Origin: Rosa chinensis
Lineage: Eukaryota > Streptophyta > Magnoliopsida > Rosales > Rosaceae
Direction of reading: 5' to 3'
DNA length: 64,000 nt
NCBI RefSeq assembly: GCF_002994745.2
Contig: NC_037089.1
Span: 78,640,347 to 78,704,346 of the forward strand
Shown here piece by piece: positions 12,620 through 23,990 of the stretch (its first letter is position 1; each line of letters starts with the position of its first letter). The position numbers and the translations under genes are program-made. The notes beneath the pieces were generated by a model that saw only the letters and a list, made by a program, of their open reading frames with translations, had not been told where the DNA came from and searched no databases.

Positions 12620-13648
12620 CTACTGGTTTATGAAAGCCTTGATGTGGGACACTAGTTCTTGGGTCCTAGGATGAGAGAGCTGAGAATTATGCAGAACTTG
12701 AAATGCATGCCCAACCCCTTTGTACATTACTGTTTCCACCTTTTTTCCCAAGCTAGTCAAAGCATTACACAGCTCCAAATTCCTATCCTTCAATATATCC
12801 AACTCTGATACGCACACCATTATAGCTGGGATTCTCAAGTCCCTCAACTTGGCCACACCATTCGCTAAGGGATTGCACCACGGATGGTCTCGGTTGGCCC
12901 CCAACGGCAGTGACAATCGCCAATACACATCGGAGTTTGATAGAGTTAGTGCAGACTGTGACGGCTGAGTTGCATATTTTTCAGACCAAGTACGCGCTTC
13001 ACCTCCAAAGAAAGGTTGGATCAAAACAGTACCTTTGAGACGCAGTGGTTTTAAAACCGACTGTTCATTTGACAACTGGGTGGTGACATTGTAGGCTATG
13101 TTAGCCCCTGCACTGTCACCACCTATGAACAAGCTCGAGAGGTTGCACCGACTTAACCACCATTTTTGCTCACAACTCTGACTGAGAGCTTGCTGTTTCA
13201 CCCACATAACAGCGTTGACACCATCATCATAGGCAGCAGGGAGACGGTTCTCCGGGGCTAAACGGTAATTAACAGAGACGATGACACAACTTGCTTTACA
13301 AGCAAGGTTGCTGAGGAACTCATGGTAGCAGCTCCAAGCAGCAGAGCCAACACAGAATCCTCCACCGTGAAAGTAAACAAGCACCGAGAGGTTGTTGGCC
13401 GCGGGATGGCTGGGAACATAAATACGCCCCCACAAGTTGGTGAAGTTGTCAATGACAACATCTCTAGCTGCTGCAGTAGTGCAAGGGACACTAGGGATAA
13501 TTGAAGGCCTTTCTATGTATCCATTTTTGTGGACTCTGATAAGGCCTTCAATTTCTTCAACAACACCTCCATGTTGATGGTTGTTAGTTGCTTGAAGATT
13601 TGGCCTTGGATCGAAGGAAATGGTTGCCATTGATCTTCTAAATCGCAT
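12620..13648 (-). CDS. carboxylesterase, plant CXE (GID1-like alpha/beta hydrolase) family
   Basis: Intronless ORF of 342 residues, typical for this hydrolase family, which cleaves esters of small metabolites and hormones, usually in the cytosol. The oxyanion-hole motif HGGGFCVGS is at about 94-102. The nucleophile elbow GGDSAG places Ser at about 179, and the other triad members are Asp about 284 (SELDILKD) and His about 314 (GVGHAF). GID1 gibberellin receptors lack this His, so the protein is more likely an active esterase than a receptor. The frame opens 50 codons further upstream (to 13798), but a TATA box at 13716-13723 lies inside that extension, so I chose the ATG at 13648; 13630 (MATISFD) is an alternative. 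Copia B begins about 105 bp past the stop and may supply or disturb the 3' end. It resembles the CXE17/CXE6 type, but the exact subgroup is not certain. Confidence 0.92.
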   Translation of the reverse strand: MRFRRSMATISFDPRPNLQATNNHQHGGVVEEIEGLIRVHKNGYIERPSIIPSVPCTTAAARDVVIDNFTNLWGRIYVPSHPAANNLSVLVYFHGGGFCVGSAAWSCYHEFLSNLACKASCVIVSVNYRLAPENRLPAAYDDGVNAVMWVKQQALSQSCEQKWWLSRCNLSSLFIGGDSAGANIAYNVTTQLSNEQSVLKPLRLKGTVLIQPFFGGEARTWSEKYATQPSQSALTLSNSDVYWRLSLPLGANRDHPWCNPLANGVAKLRDLRIPAIMVCVSELDILKDRNLELCNALTSLGKKVETVMYKGVGHAFQVLHNSQLSHPRTQELVSHIKAFINQ

Positions 13649-13715
13649 GCAATGTGTGGAATAGTTGTGTTCCGGTCTTTGTGGTGTGGATGCTAATGTG
13701 ATTGCCTTGAAGCTC

Positions 13716-13723
13716 TTTATATA
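13716..13723 (-). promoter_or_regulatory. TATA box of the carboxylesterase gene
   Basis: The minus strand reads TATATAAA about 68 bases before the ATG at 13648. This leaves room for a transcription start and a short leader, and argues against the upstream in-frame ATG at 13798. Confidence 0.6.
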
Positions 13724-13798
13724 GAAGATCACAAAGGCCAGCTCTAGCTCATTAGGAAAGAAAGCTTTTTCATTCCTCCTTTTCTTTTTATCTGACAA

Positions 13799-16700
13799 GT
13801 GGACTATGAACTCAGCATATTATGTCATTGCTGATTCTCATGCATGTGAGTTATTTAGTTGACTTTTGGTCACTGAAAATCAGTTATTCATGAGTAATAG
13901 TAATACTATATACCAATTTGCTCATCTCTCAGGTTTGTTTAACAGAAATCATGAGAAATTATCACAATGAAACTTGCAGAACCATGGATTGGCCTATCTG
14001 CACATCCAGCTGGACTCATGATCAAACAACTGATCCTGAACATCCCATCAATCAGTCATCCCCTCGCGCAAAATTGAAAAAGTGGATTGCAATCAGAAGA
14101 TAACGAAATTGGAGTCAACAGGCTGCTGGTGGTTTGTGATTTCCATAATTCAAATATTCCTTTGGCAATTTCTTTTTGTGGATTAAATTGAAGCATTATC
14201 ATTTACCCTTTTTTTTTTCCGAAGTCTAAGAAATATGCATTATCTAATCAATTCATAGAATTATACTCTAATTAAAACTTGTCCAGCATGTGGTTTTGCA
14301 AATGCACAGTTGCCTAAAGATTTTGATTTTGGAATGAATATTCTTAAAATTCTAAGGATGCATCATGTAAATGGACAGTCAACTTTATTCTTCAAATATC
14401 TTATTATCTTCTCAGTTGCTTTTTGACTCTTCATGCTCAACTTATTCCATCTTGTTTTTATACTCTATTTGTCCATAAATTTCTATCTGCAGCCTCAAAA
14501 AAACTGTGTCCTAGATTACTGTACCCTGTACAAGTTGTCCCAAAAGGGGTAAATGGACCAATAGAGCACAAAAATGGAAGGAATAATCAACCATGTGCAA
14601 GAAAATTCATGAAATTAGATTTTGTTCTCTGAAAATATTGTACTTGCCTGGGAATATTTGGCTTCGGTCCATATGTTTCTGCACGTCATTATTAATTATT
14701 CCACAAAGGTTGAACTACTGCAAAAGAAAAGCCGCTTCTGCCTACAACATCAGTAAGCAATCGAAACTTTTTTTGGTCAGAAACTTCCATGCATGCTGCA
14801 TGCATGCATGATGCTATGTGCGCTATCTGTAATTTCTTCTTTCTCTTTAGGATAGATATAATTTCTTCTATCTCTTTTGGATAGATGGAAAATTCTAAAA
14901 TGTGTTAACATATGACATGCATACAATTGCCTTAAAAGTGTTAAAATGAGTCCTCAAAATAGTAATATTAGTCCTCAAAGTGGTAACATGAGTTCTTAAA
15001 GTGATAAATTTTCTTAGTTTACCATATGAGTCCTGAAAATAGTAATATTAGTCTTTAAAGTGATTACATGAGTCCTTAGAGGGATAAAAATAGTTGATGT
15101 ATGAGAAATGTTAACATACCATAGCTTTACCCTAGGATAGATATCTTACTTTTGGCCAATATGAAATGAATTCTGAACTGCATTTTCACAGTCAGGAACT
15201 GAGAGAATTCTTTTGAAGGCAGGAGATGAACCTTGTCTTAAAGATGCAGTATTAGGTCGGTTTTACTCGAAATATTTTATACCACACTATGACCACGTTG
15301 ATAATTGATAAGATTAATTTAAACCTGCAGACAAGATCCCACAGGGAATCCATAATGTATAAGTAATCTAGGATCTTATGTATATAAACCTGTGAGTTGG
15401 TGCCTAGTCAGTAGTCATATATATATTGTGCTTGATATAAGTCCCATATATATGCATGAATGTGTGGATAAAGTTACAGATTCTTTCATCCTGAAATCCC
15501 CTACAGCCAATTGACATATGCAATAATGCAAATGGGGTACTTGCCATACCATCCATCTTTTTATCTTTATACTATTCTTTTTCGTCTTCTTTTTTGATCG
15601 ACCACTCCACCATACCAGAAAGCAATGAGCCACGTGCTAGGGGAAGGGCCAAAACCCAGCTGCAAATAAAGGAGCAACATACACTGCAGTACAACACGTG
15701 ACAGACAGGATGCTTTAAAATTTTGTTCCAGAAAATGCTAATAGTGTTGACATTGATAGTGCCTTACGAAAGAGATAATACAAACACTTAGGTCGATTCT
15801 TAATCAATCCCAATCCTCTTGGTCTCACTTGCACTAAGCTCGATCAGCAAATCTTCTTCCAGTAAATCGGAATTGAAGTCCGTTTCCAATCAACAAAACT
15901 CTTAGCAATGCTTCGACGATGCAAGCAAAGACAGTTAATAAAATGAATAACCATCACACTGATGATATTTGACATACATAGAGATAGAGCAATTAAATTG
16001 TAACAACTCAAAGCACCTATATGAGTGGATAGAGCTAACTAGGACTAAAGAGATGCACCAGTTTCAAATTTTTCAAATTTCAAACAGATTGATTACTAAC
16101 ACGCTGTGCTCTTCGTCCTCCATCTAATCTTCCTCGGGTACCCCATAGTCTTCTGCACTCTATCGTCGAGTTAATTAACCCTAAGCCCTAAGCCTAATTA
16201 ACCCTAGCTGCCTTCCGCATATTGAGACACGTTCCTGTCACAGAGCTCGGGCAGGGCATGTATTGTCAATATTAAATGGTACAGAGCCTAATGACCATGA
16301 TTTTACCAGATTAGGGATAATGCTTACGAGGGCCTGACTGTCTGAGTGCAGTTAATTAAACATACTGTTGAATTAGAAACTTCTTAAAAATCTTGCCATT
16401 ATATTTGTTTCTTTTTCCTGTTTGTTAGGCTTCTGGTGTTTGGTTCAGAAATGCGAGCTGTTTCTGTTAATATGTGACTCAGGGTGCTGGAGCTTTTGAA
16501 GTTGCAGCCAGAAAATTTCATAAGTGAAGTCGAGAAAACTGTGAGCATCTTGTGTAGAATACATCTGGTTTGGCTGAAAGATTATAGAGTTTTCAATTTC
16601 CTACCGGATTTTGCTTTCAACGTGATGGAAGAGATTTAGGGTTGCTAGTGTACCAATAGAAAGTTTGAATTGCTATTACTCTGATACTCTCTAGTATGAG

Positions 16701-17085
16701 TTGCTTGAAATCAACTTAGCATGGAAAAAGAAATTTCACTATCAATCCAATCTTGAACCAAGGTCATCACAGAGATGAAAATAGCAACGTGCAAAAGAAT
16801 AAGTTTCAAACGTTCCCAAAAGACCAAATTTTAGATTCCTTAATTCCATATTTTGATTCCAACTACACAGTATTGGCCAGTTCAATCCTCCAACATGGAA
16901 ATGACTTGTCTATCGCTGAAAAATCTCACCAGCCTGGACAACAATTGCACCACAGGGGGAATCAAAATAACATATTTAGTTGAAATATGAACCAGTGGTG
17001 AATTAAATGCTACATAACCACTTTCAGGAAAACATTAAAAATTGTTGCTTAACAACAAACCCTGCACTACATGTTTCGTCCATGC
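13799..17085. other. intergenic region between CXE and CMC1
   Basis: About 3.3 kb with no ORF that looks like a gene. It should hold the CXE promoter at its left end and the CMC1 3' flank at its right end. A diverged short repeat lies at 14937-15090. TATATAAA at about 15380 has no convincing gene after it. Confidence 0.5.
14937..15090. repeat. diverged tandem repeat, GAGTCCT.AAAATAGTAATATTAG unit
   Basis: The motif GAGTCCT(C/G)AAAATAG, then TAATATTAGTC, then (G/T)TAACATGAGT, is written twice, about 80 bases apart. The copies differ at several places. No function is apparent. Confidence 0.5.
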
Positions 17086-18505
17086 TTAGATAGCAGATGG
17101 ATTTAGACTTCTGGTAGATTCCTTCTGCTGTTGTTGAAGCATGTAATCTTTTTTCATTTGCTCCAAGACATCATCATTAGTGCTGCAATAATCAAAACAC
17201 TGCCATTATACACATATCCATAATCACACAGAAAACCTAGTATTTCAAGTAATCATGTGAGGTTCTAATTTCATGTGACCCTGAGTAGATATTTCTGACA
17301 ATTGGCTTCCTCTCAGACAATCTGTTTCTCTTACTCAAAGACTATAAAAAAGGTGACGAACTGGTGTCAACGACAGCATGCCCGTATCCCTGCCAGCACC
17401 ATCATTCCCTAAGCACGAAGTAAGGATGAAGTTGCCCTGGCATTACCATTCAACTCTCCGATGAGAAGCTTGTCTTCTCCTTCACATTCTCTCAAGAAAA
17501 TGCAATAAAAAGATGAGATACTATCTCATCTGTTATAAATATATATCTCTCTCTCTCTAGCTACAATTCAACCCCAAAAACAAAAATTGAAATCCTGGGT
17601 TGCTACAAATGGCATGAGAAGCTGCCATTGATGAGTCATGTGCTTCTGATGACACTAACACTTCAAAAGAAAAAATTCAAGGAACCATAAGGGAAACTAT
17701 TGCATACAATGATACAACTCAAAGAGGCCACATTTAGTTCCAGAAAACACCGAGAAATGCCACCATATATATCCGATTCCCAAAACTCGGGCTTTTTGAA
17801 TTAAGGTACTATCTAAACCCTAAAAGTCACTCTACAGATTGAAAGCCAACTGTTGTTGATCGACTACAAAACTAGTAGCACAACACTAATAATGAATGCA
17901 ATTGATCAATCCAAAAACTCGGCCCTAAAGTAGATCATGCACTAATAGACTTGGGTTCTATCTTAATTTCTCAATACCACTCTAAAATTAGTAGCATCAC
18001 ACCAAAATCAACAAACTCATCACTATCTAGTCTCGTTTAAAACTTTAAATAGACCATTCTAATAATACAAGTCCCTGTTTACACATAACAAAACTAAAAA
18101 TCCTTTCTTTGGGTGATGAATGAATGATGAGAGCGAAAAGGAGGAACTGGGCTTACAATTGGTGAAGGCAATTGTTCAATTCCTTAGCTTCTTGGCGACA
18201 CTGCCAAACAACGGAGATGGTTCTCCCAGTAGAGCACTCTGCATATTTGGAAGCGTAATCCTTACACTCCTTCATAGCCTTCTGCTTCATTTTGCTCCTC
18301 AGCGCTGAGATTAACAGTGATTTACATACAAAATCATAGACTTTTCTTCAGCAAATGGAACAATTTATGTATTTTGAGCCGAGCATATGAAAAAAGTAGT
18401 TGCAGAGTTGTGAGCCCTAGAAAAAGAGAGTTTGGGGTTTTGGATATTACCTTCTTCTACCTTCTTCTTCACGTGATTCTCACGTGCTTCCTGTATGTAA
18501 CCCAT
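17086..18505 (-). CDS. CMC1: CMC1-type twin CX9C mitochondrial protein, three exons
   Basis: Joining 18451-18505, 18157-18304 and 17086-17182 gives 300 nt, or 99 residues plus a stop, with GT-AG at both introns (146 and 974 bp). The start is MGYIQEARENHVKKKVEEAL. The CHCH fold is shown by two exact twin motifs, CKDYASKYAEC and CRQEAKELNNC, followed by LHQFTNDDVLEQMKKDY. CMC1-like proteins sit in the mitochondrial intermembrane space and support copper delivery and assembly of cytochrome c oxidase; the motifs form two disulfides in a helical hairpin. Exon 2 alone ends in an apparent stop (CLHQL then TAA), which is really the splice donor: TT plus C from exon 3 makes Phe. The exon 1 and exon 2 parts recur in degraded form at 39561-39801. 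Confidence 0.9.
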
Positions 18506-19308
18506 TGAAGGATCTCAGGCGACTTTTCTTCAGTAACCTTGTCGCTGAGCAGAGAGGACTGACTACTGAGGCGAGACTGAGGAGGAGAAGGTAAAATAGT
18601 GGCCAGGTCTAAATGGATTTGGGCTCTTTGTGGGCTTTAAACCCCTCTTTGTAATGGGCGTTTTCAGTTTTACCTACTAGGGTAGAACATTTGACTGAAA
18701 ATTGCAGTAACCTCTTTTTTTTGGTTTTTGTTTTTGTTTTGTTTAACAGGGTGAGGTAGCAAGTCAACTCGGTTATGTTTGCCAGTTAACACACAATCAG
18801 TCAGTAGTCCGATCGAGATTTACGAGGGTATCCCAATAAAACAAAATTAATCCCCCGCCGGAAGCGCACAAACAGTAACATCTTTTAGTAAGAAAAAAAA
18901 AAAACAAAAACAAAAAACAGAAGTTGAAAAGATTAATGCAAATCACTTGGCATGTGGCAAGAAGAAACATCATCACTAGGACGAAGACAAATACAAATAA
19001 TCTATCTATGTATCATACAAAAAAAAAAGAAAGAGAAATATAACCTACATTTATATGTTAAAACACAACACTTTGTTTTTATTTTTATGAAGGGTCAAAA
19101 GATGTCTTAATCCTATTGAATTTTATTAGAGTAAAAACAGAATGAGACATGAAACCTAACTCCTCGAATAAAAAGAAACGGAGTGACCAAATAGATACTA
19201 GTCCCTAACATCCAAATTAAATATGGTGGTACATACTAAGATGAAGACAAATACAAACAATTAGATATGTATCATACAAAAAGATAAAAGAGAAATATAC
19301 GATCAAAC
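17220..19308. repeat. segmental duplication, first copy (CMC1 part)
   Basis: Starting just right of CMC1 exon 3, this stretch matches 38060-43014 once later insertions there are set aside. Shared marks include CAGCACCATCATTCCCTAAG (17395 and 38170), the CMC1 exons, GGCCAGGTCTAAATGGATTT (18601 and 39902), AATTAATCCCCCGCCG (18846 and 42528) and the final TATGTATCATACAAAAAGAT. Exon 3 of CMC1 lies outside the repeat, so the second copy never had it or lost it at the breakpoint. Confidence 0.85.
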
Positions 19309-19317
19309 AACAAAGGA

Positions 19318-19890
19318 TTCTAAGAGAGAACCCTAGCCCTTAGGGTTTCGTGCACAACGGCGGTTGTGACCGATTGCATCCAGCGCCGGCCTCAGCTGGG
19401 TGAGAAGGTTATTGGAGGTGGATCTGTTCATGTGGTTTAGTGTTTGTGGTGTACGTGCGGTGTAGGTTGCGATGCGTCAGCGGGAGCTCGACGTCGGTGG
19501 TCTAGGTCGCTCTCGGATTACAACGATTTAGTGGCTTCCGGCGACTTGGAACCAAGTTGAGAGACGACTGACCTGGGGAAGGTGGCATCGGCGATCTGAT
19601 TGGACCTTTCCGAATTAGTTCTGGCCGTGATTAATTAGTGGGAGCTTAATTTCTTCTGACCCGGCGAGTTGTAGAAGAGAGATAGCGGTACTTGCAGGTT
19701 TCTGGCTTGATGAAATGTGGAAAGGCCGACCACCAGAAAGCTTAGCAGTGGCGGCGATGACTTGGCAGGAGGCGCAGGGATTTCATCTCCCTGCTAGCTC
19801 AGGTTTTTCTTGGGCCTGGGCTTGGGACTTGTCTTTTGGGCTTGGTCTCAGGTTTTGGGCCATTGGGTTTTTAACCTAGGTGCTTTATTT
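19318..19890. other. GC-richer segment resembling a retroelement leader, no ORF
   Basis: Opening with CCCTAGCCCTTAGGGTTTCG and rich in CGGCG and TGGGC, it differs in composition from the AT-rich surroundings. It is similar in style to 56640-57700. No long ORF, poly-A tail or target duplication was found, so the class stays open. Confidence 0.35.
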
Positions 19891-19895
19891 ATACT

Positions 19896-20075
19896 AGAAT
19901 AGACGCCCGCGCTCTGCCGCGGGTTTTGGAGGTTTAGGTAAGATAAAAAAAGGAAGGAAATACTATAAAATACTATAGGTAAGGGTTATAAGGAAAAATT
20001 TACAAACAATTGTGGAAGATTCATTGTGGGGAAGACATTTTAAGTCCGAGCAATGGTACCCGCGCTTTGCTGCGG
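19896..20075. other. pair of short GC-rich hairpin motifs, possible element terminus
   Basis: GCCCGCGCTCTGCCGCGGG (near 19906) and a similar CCCGCGCTTTGCTGCGGG (near 20070) each form a hairpin with a short loop. Motifs of this kind occur near the ends of some plant Helitrons. The expected TC start and a matching CTAG end were not located. Confidence 0.3.
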
Positions 20076-20439
20076 GGATTTGTTGTTGGTAATAATTTAC
20101 AATAATGAAAGATATAATTGAAAATGACTTTATTATTGATCAAACTGATAAAATACCATATATTACATCAATTGCAGTAGTATTTTTGTGAAGAGACACA
20201 AATTGTTCCCAATTGAATTGCTCTAGAAAGTACTTCAATATCATCTGATTCCTCCAAGCCTTTGATTTCCATTACCACATTGTTCTGTGATAGAATATGT
20301 ATCCCTCTAGACAATCAGCTTTCTGTTTTAGCCGTGCAACAATTGCATCCAGCGACATTAGCAGTACCTCACCTGGAGGTGACTCGGAACTCCCTCTTGA
20401 ATTCAATTTTCTTATCAGTCAGACTTGATTTGGCAAACT

Positions 20440-20600
20440 AAAGTCAGTAACTGCTCTCTCTTCCGCAAATGGATATTCCTTTACAAAGTACTTTGCAGCT
20501 AAGAAGAAGCCTCCGCTTAATGTCTCGATGTATCAACTTTGGTGCAATGGCGTTGTGTAAATAAGCAAGAATGCGAAAAAGTATATCTTGTGACTCGTTG
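20440..20600 (-). pseudogene. protein-kinase-like fragment
   Basis: One minus-strand frame reads AYLHNAIAPKLIHRDIK (about 20505-20560), which fits the catalytic-loop region of plant receptor-like kinases (…YLH…P…HRDIK…). The rest of the kinase fold, including the DFG motif, is absent and the frame soon leaves the family. It may be a captured or decayed scrap; a chance match is possible. Confidence 0.35.
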
Positions 20601-20921
20601 AATAAGAAGAACACGTTGGCATCAAAGGCAAATAGAGATACCCATGGTGACAGATACCTCCATGAAGTTACTGCTCCAAGTTTCCATTGTTGACATACAT
20701 GCAGTATATCTGAGATAAACAAACCTTGCGATACTGCACTTTGCCTCGGGTAGTATAAATGCATTCTAGTCATATAACAATTGTAAATTGCTTTTTTCCT
20801 AACTGAACTAACAACCAACAAAAATCAAACGAAAAGGATTCAAATAAGAAACCAACCCAAAATCAGAAAAGAACATTCACAGGTTAAGTATTCTGCATCA
20901 CTTCTAAACGCATTCTGTGTC

Positions 20922-21119
20922 ACATTCTCACTCTTTTCAATCGATCCAATCGTTCATAGGTGAAAATTTTCAAGTTAGGCACCTTCTTTTCCAAGCTCTT
21001 TAAAACCTCTTATAGTGTTTTGCAATCTAGTAGCTCTTCTTGATTGTGTGTAGACAGTTTCATTGAAACTGGTTCATCACACTCACTGTCCAATTCACCA
21101 CCAAGGCAAGGAAGAAATA
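20922..21119 (-). pseudogene. unassigned coding remnant with an internal stop
   Basis: A minus-strand frame reads CLGGELDSECDEPVSMKL, then, after a stop, EVLKSLEKKVPNLKIFTYER. The composition looks like real protein, with charged and hydrophobic residues alternating. I do not recognise the family. It lies between the kinase-like and pyruvate-kinase pieces. Confidence 0.35.
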
Positions 21120-21222
21120 TCCTTTCCTGATCAATGAAAGCAGTGGAGATTAGTATTCATCATGGCACTACATTTGACTTCAATATAGAGGAAATTAATA
21201 TTAGCACAATTAAGTGTGGTAC

Positions 21223-21467
21223 CTCAACGTGTGTTGGGGTTGGGTATTCAATCATTGATTCAAGTAGTTGAGAAGCTACAAATACTTGATTGTTTAGCTG
21301 CCCACACACTTGAATTATTTTCTCTTGGACCATTGGAATCTGTTTGAGTGGGATTTCAACTCCAAGATCAATCCGAGCAATCATGACTCCATAGAAAGCT
21401 TCAATGATTTTTTCCTGTTTGTGAATGGCTTCGAAGCTCTCAATTTTCACCAAAACTCTTAATAGAT
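21223..21467 (-). pseudogene. single exon of a plastid-type pyruvate kinase
   Basis: A 245-nt stretch bounded by GCAG and GTACC splice-like sites encodes the pyruvate kinase barrel segment: VLVKIESFEAI, ARIDLGVEIPLKQIPMVQEK, then VASQLLESMIEYPTPT. The family carries ARGDLG, so the conserved Gly is replaced by Ile. Flanking exons were not found within several kb on either side, so this is an isolated exon of an enzyme that makes pyruvate from phosphoenolpyruvate in glycolysis. The LESMIEYPTPT wording is closer to plastid than cytosolic forms. Confidence 0.75.
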
Positions 21468-22189
21468 CTGCAAACAATCCCAATAGATAAAATCAATTTT
21501 ATATAAATAGAAAGCATAGATCTTTCAAGATTAAAGAAAGCTATACATTAGCTGCTACATAATAGAAAGCAAAGGCGTATTCCCCAAAAAAAAAAAAATT
21601 ATAGAATTTTTTCTCCCTCTTCTCCTCTATGCAAAAATATGATACCAAGTATAAGCTGATTTGTTATACCACACCTTCATTCTTAACAACTCATGGTCTT
21701 GGACAGGAAGGGAAGATCTCCACCAGGGTATAACCCCCTTCAACTGTGATGATAGCAGCTTGGACTGCAGGGAAATTATTTAAACCTTTTTAAATGTATG
21801 CACTTAAGTCTCATGGGCTTTAAACATACTACTCAAAACAAATTGAAATAAATCCACCAAAAGAGACAATCAATATTCAGTACATTAGATAATAGTGTTA
21901 GAACAAAACCTCATTGTTAATTTCATATATTGGCAATCAGATCACTCCAGCTCTACCAATTCGTCAAACTGCATAAAAATTAGAGAACAAAAGAACAATA
22001 ATTTTTTAGTATAGTAATTGACCAAACTGATGCAGCAGCTTTCTTTACATGCATAAATGATATACTATTACCTCAGTAGTAGGAAAAGAGTTAGATGTGT
22101 TATTACTAAAAGATAAATTTGTGCTGCTTAGACTTAAAATTGCAATGATAAGCATAGACTTTTTACCTCATCAAGATCAGTTAATCTTC

Positions 22190-22330
22190 TCTCCAAAGTA
22201 GAAGTATTCTTGTTTAGCCCTAACCTTTGAAATTCAGGTTCAAGTTCTGCCTCTATTTTACTCATCGAATCTGAACTTATACGAACCCTACCATCATACT
22301 TGGTTCATTTTCTGTTCAGGAGATTTGTTC
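22190..22330 (-). other. possible exon remnant, unassigned
   Basis: A minus-strand frame reads MSKIEAELEPEFQRLGLNKN and continues as an amphipathic charged stretch for about 15 more residues. It has no known motif and no supported splice sites. It is upstream, in the sense direction, of the pyruvate kinase exon. Confidence 0.25.
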
Positions 22331-23029
22331 TAATTCGAATATCAATAACAATCATCCTGTGATCCTCTGGTGTGCTGTTCCAAACAATAACCTCTTAACA
22401 TAAAAAATATATATAAAATATAATAAAAAAATATATAGGAAAGCTGATAATGAATTTGAAAAGCATTTAGCCAACGTTTCCTTTAAAATATATATGAAGC
22501 CACAGCTGTGATTCTTTATACTGGAAGATACGTATCTATGTGATTACATACCACTATCCATTTCCTGCCCTACAATATTCCCGGAACTGTTGGCATTCAG
22601 ATGATATACTGAATACAAAATATACTGACATTCTTTTTGAATAATGATAAATGCATAATGCCTCTTATAGAAAGCTTAGATACTGGTATATTGTCTATCG
22701 CTATCACTTGTAAATTTAGGGGTAGGTTTGTTTACTCAAAATCTAATGAAATGAAATCGAAAAAATTCAGGAAATTATTTCTGGGAAGCAAAACTCACAA
22801 TAGATGAATTTATAATAAATTATACAACAGAAAGTTCAAGTATAAATATTAATAACCATATTTTCATATGATTTCCATTTTTGACATGTACAGACTAACA
22901 TGTTGGATCTAGTATCTATTTTTCTGTTTCGTAAGTAAATAGATCAAATCTATACAAACTAATCCGAAAGTAACAAACCCAAAAGATTTTGAAACAGCTA
23001 AACATAAAATCTATCAAATCCATCAATTT

Positions 23030-23990
23030 TTATAATATTTGAAACAACTAAACTCTGTGTTTCAATGCAATTAAAAACAGAAACGTAAATTAATCACAAA
23101 TTCAGAAATAGAAATTTAAGAAAGAAAGAACTCACAACTCACAAATTAAAAAGCAAATTGGCTTAGAGACAACTAACCTCATACTCAGATGATGAGGTGA
23201 CAATCTCCTTTTGTGAATATCAGCTATCTCTCTCTCTCTCTGTCTTTGTGCAAAGCAAAGCAAACAATCACAGCAAATCTCTCTATTTCTGTGTGGATCG
23301 TTCTTGATAAGTGATCGAATTGAAATGGATCAAAATACCTGAAAATATAACCAAAGACAGCACAGCTTAGTGGAAGTTGAAACATGAAGCTAGATAACTG
23401 AATTTTTATTTTTTATGATGTAAGACGTCCAATCGATGTACAATTAAGCTAAACGCATAAGAATTCAGTCAGTATCTAAGCTATCAGTATCATTATTGCC
23501 TTCACTTCAAATTAAATGTCAAAAAATTACATCCACTGAAAAGACAATAGGAAAATGGACAGCCATATACTGGTAACCCCAAAATCATGTAGCTAAAGCT
23601 TGTCCCAATCTCCAGTTTCTCTTTCTAAAGCACCAACACAAACAAAACAAAACAAAAGAAATAACGATACTCTATAATATTTGAAACAACTACACTCTTT
23701 GTTTCAATGCAATTAAAAAGAGAAACATAAATTAATTCCCCACATTAATTGATCAACCAAAACAGAAATAAGATGAGTTAAAAGAGAAACATAAATTAAT
23801 CACAAATTCAGATATAGAAATTAAAAAAAGAAAGAACTCACAACTCACAAATTAAAAAGTAAATTGGCTCAGAGACAACTAACCTCGTACTGAGATGATG
23901 TCAGTATCTCCTTTTCTGAATATCAGTTATCTCTCTCTCTCTCTGTCTTTGTGCAAAGGAAAGCAAACAATCACAGCCAATCTCTATTTA
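23030..23990. repeat. direct repeat pair, about 260 and 310 bp
   Basis: 23030-23290 and 23680-23990 share the run TATAATATTTGAAACAACTA, the tract AAAGAACTCACAACTCACAA, a TATCTCTCTCTCTCTCTGTC microsatellite and TTTGTGCAAAG. The second copy carries an extra stretch of about 65 bp. No ORF is associated. Confidence 0.75.

Noticed and set aside
12620..13798. Longer carboxylesterase start at 13798
   Set aside because: The added 50 residues have no family similarity and the TATA box at 13716-13723 falls inside them.
18120..18308. Plus-strand ORF of 62 codons, repeated at 39524-39712
   Set aside because: It is the antisense shadow of CMC1 exon 2. Its conservation between copies reflects the exon on the other strand.
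20444..20821. Minus-strand ORF of 125 codons taken as a gene
   Set aside because: Only a short kinase-like stretch is recognisable and the rest has no family features.
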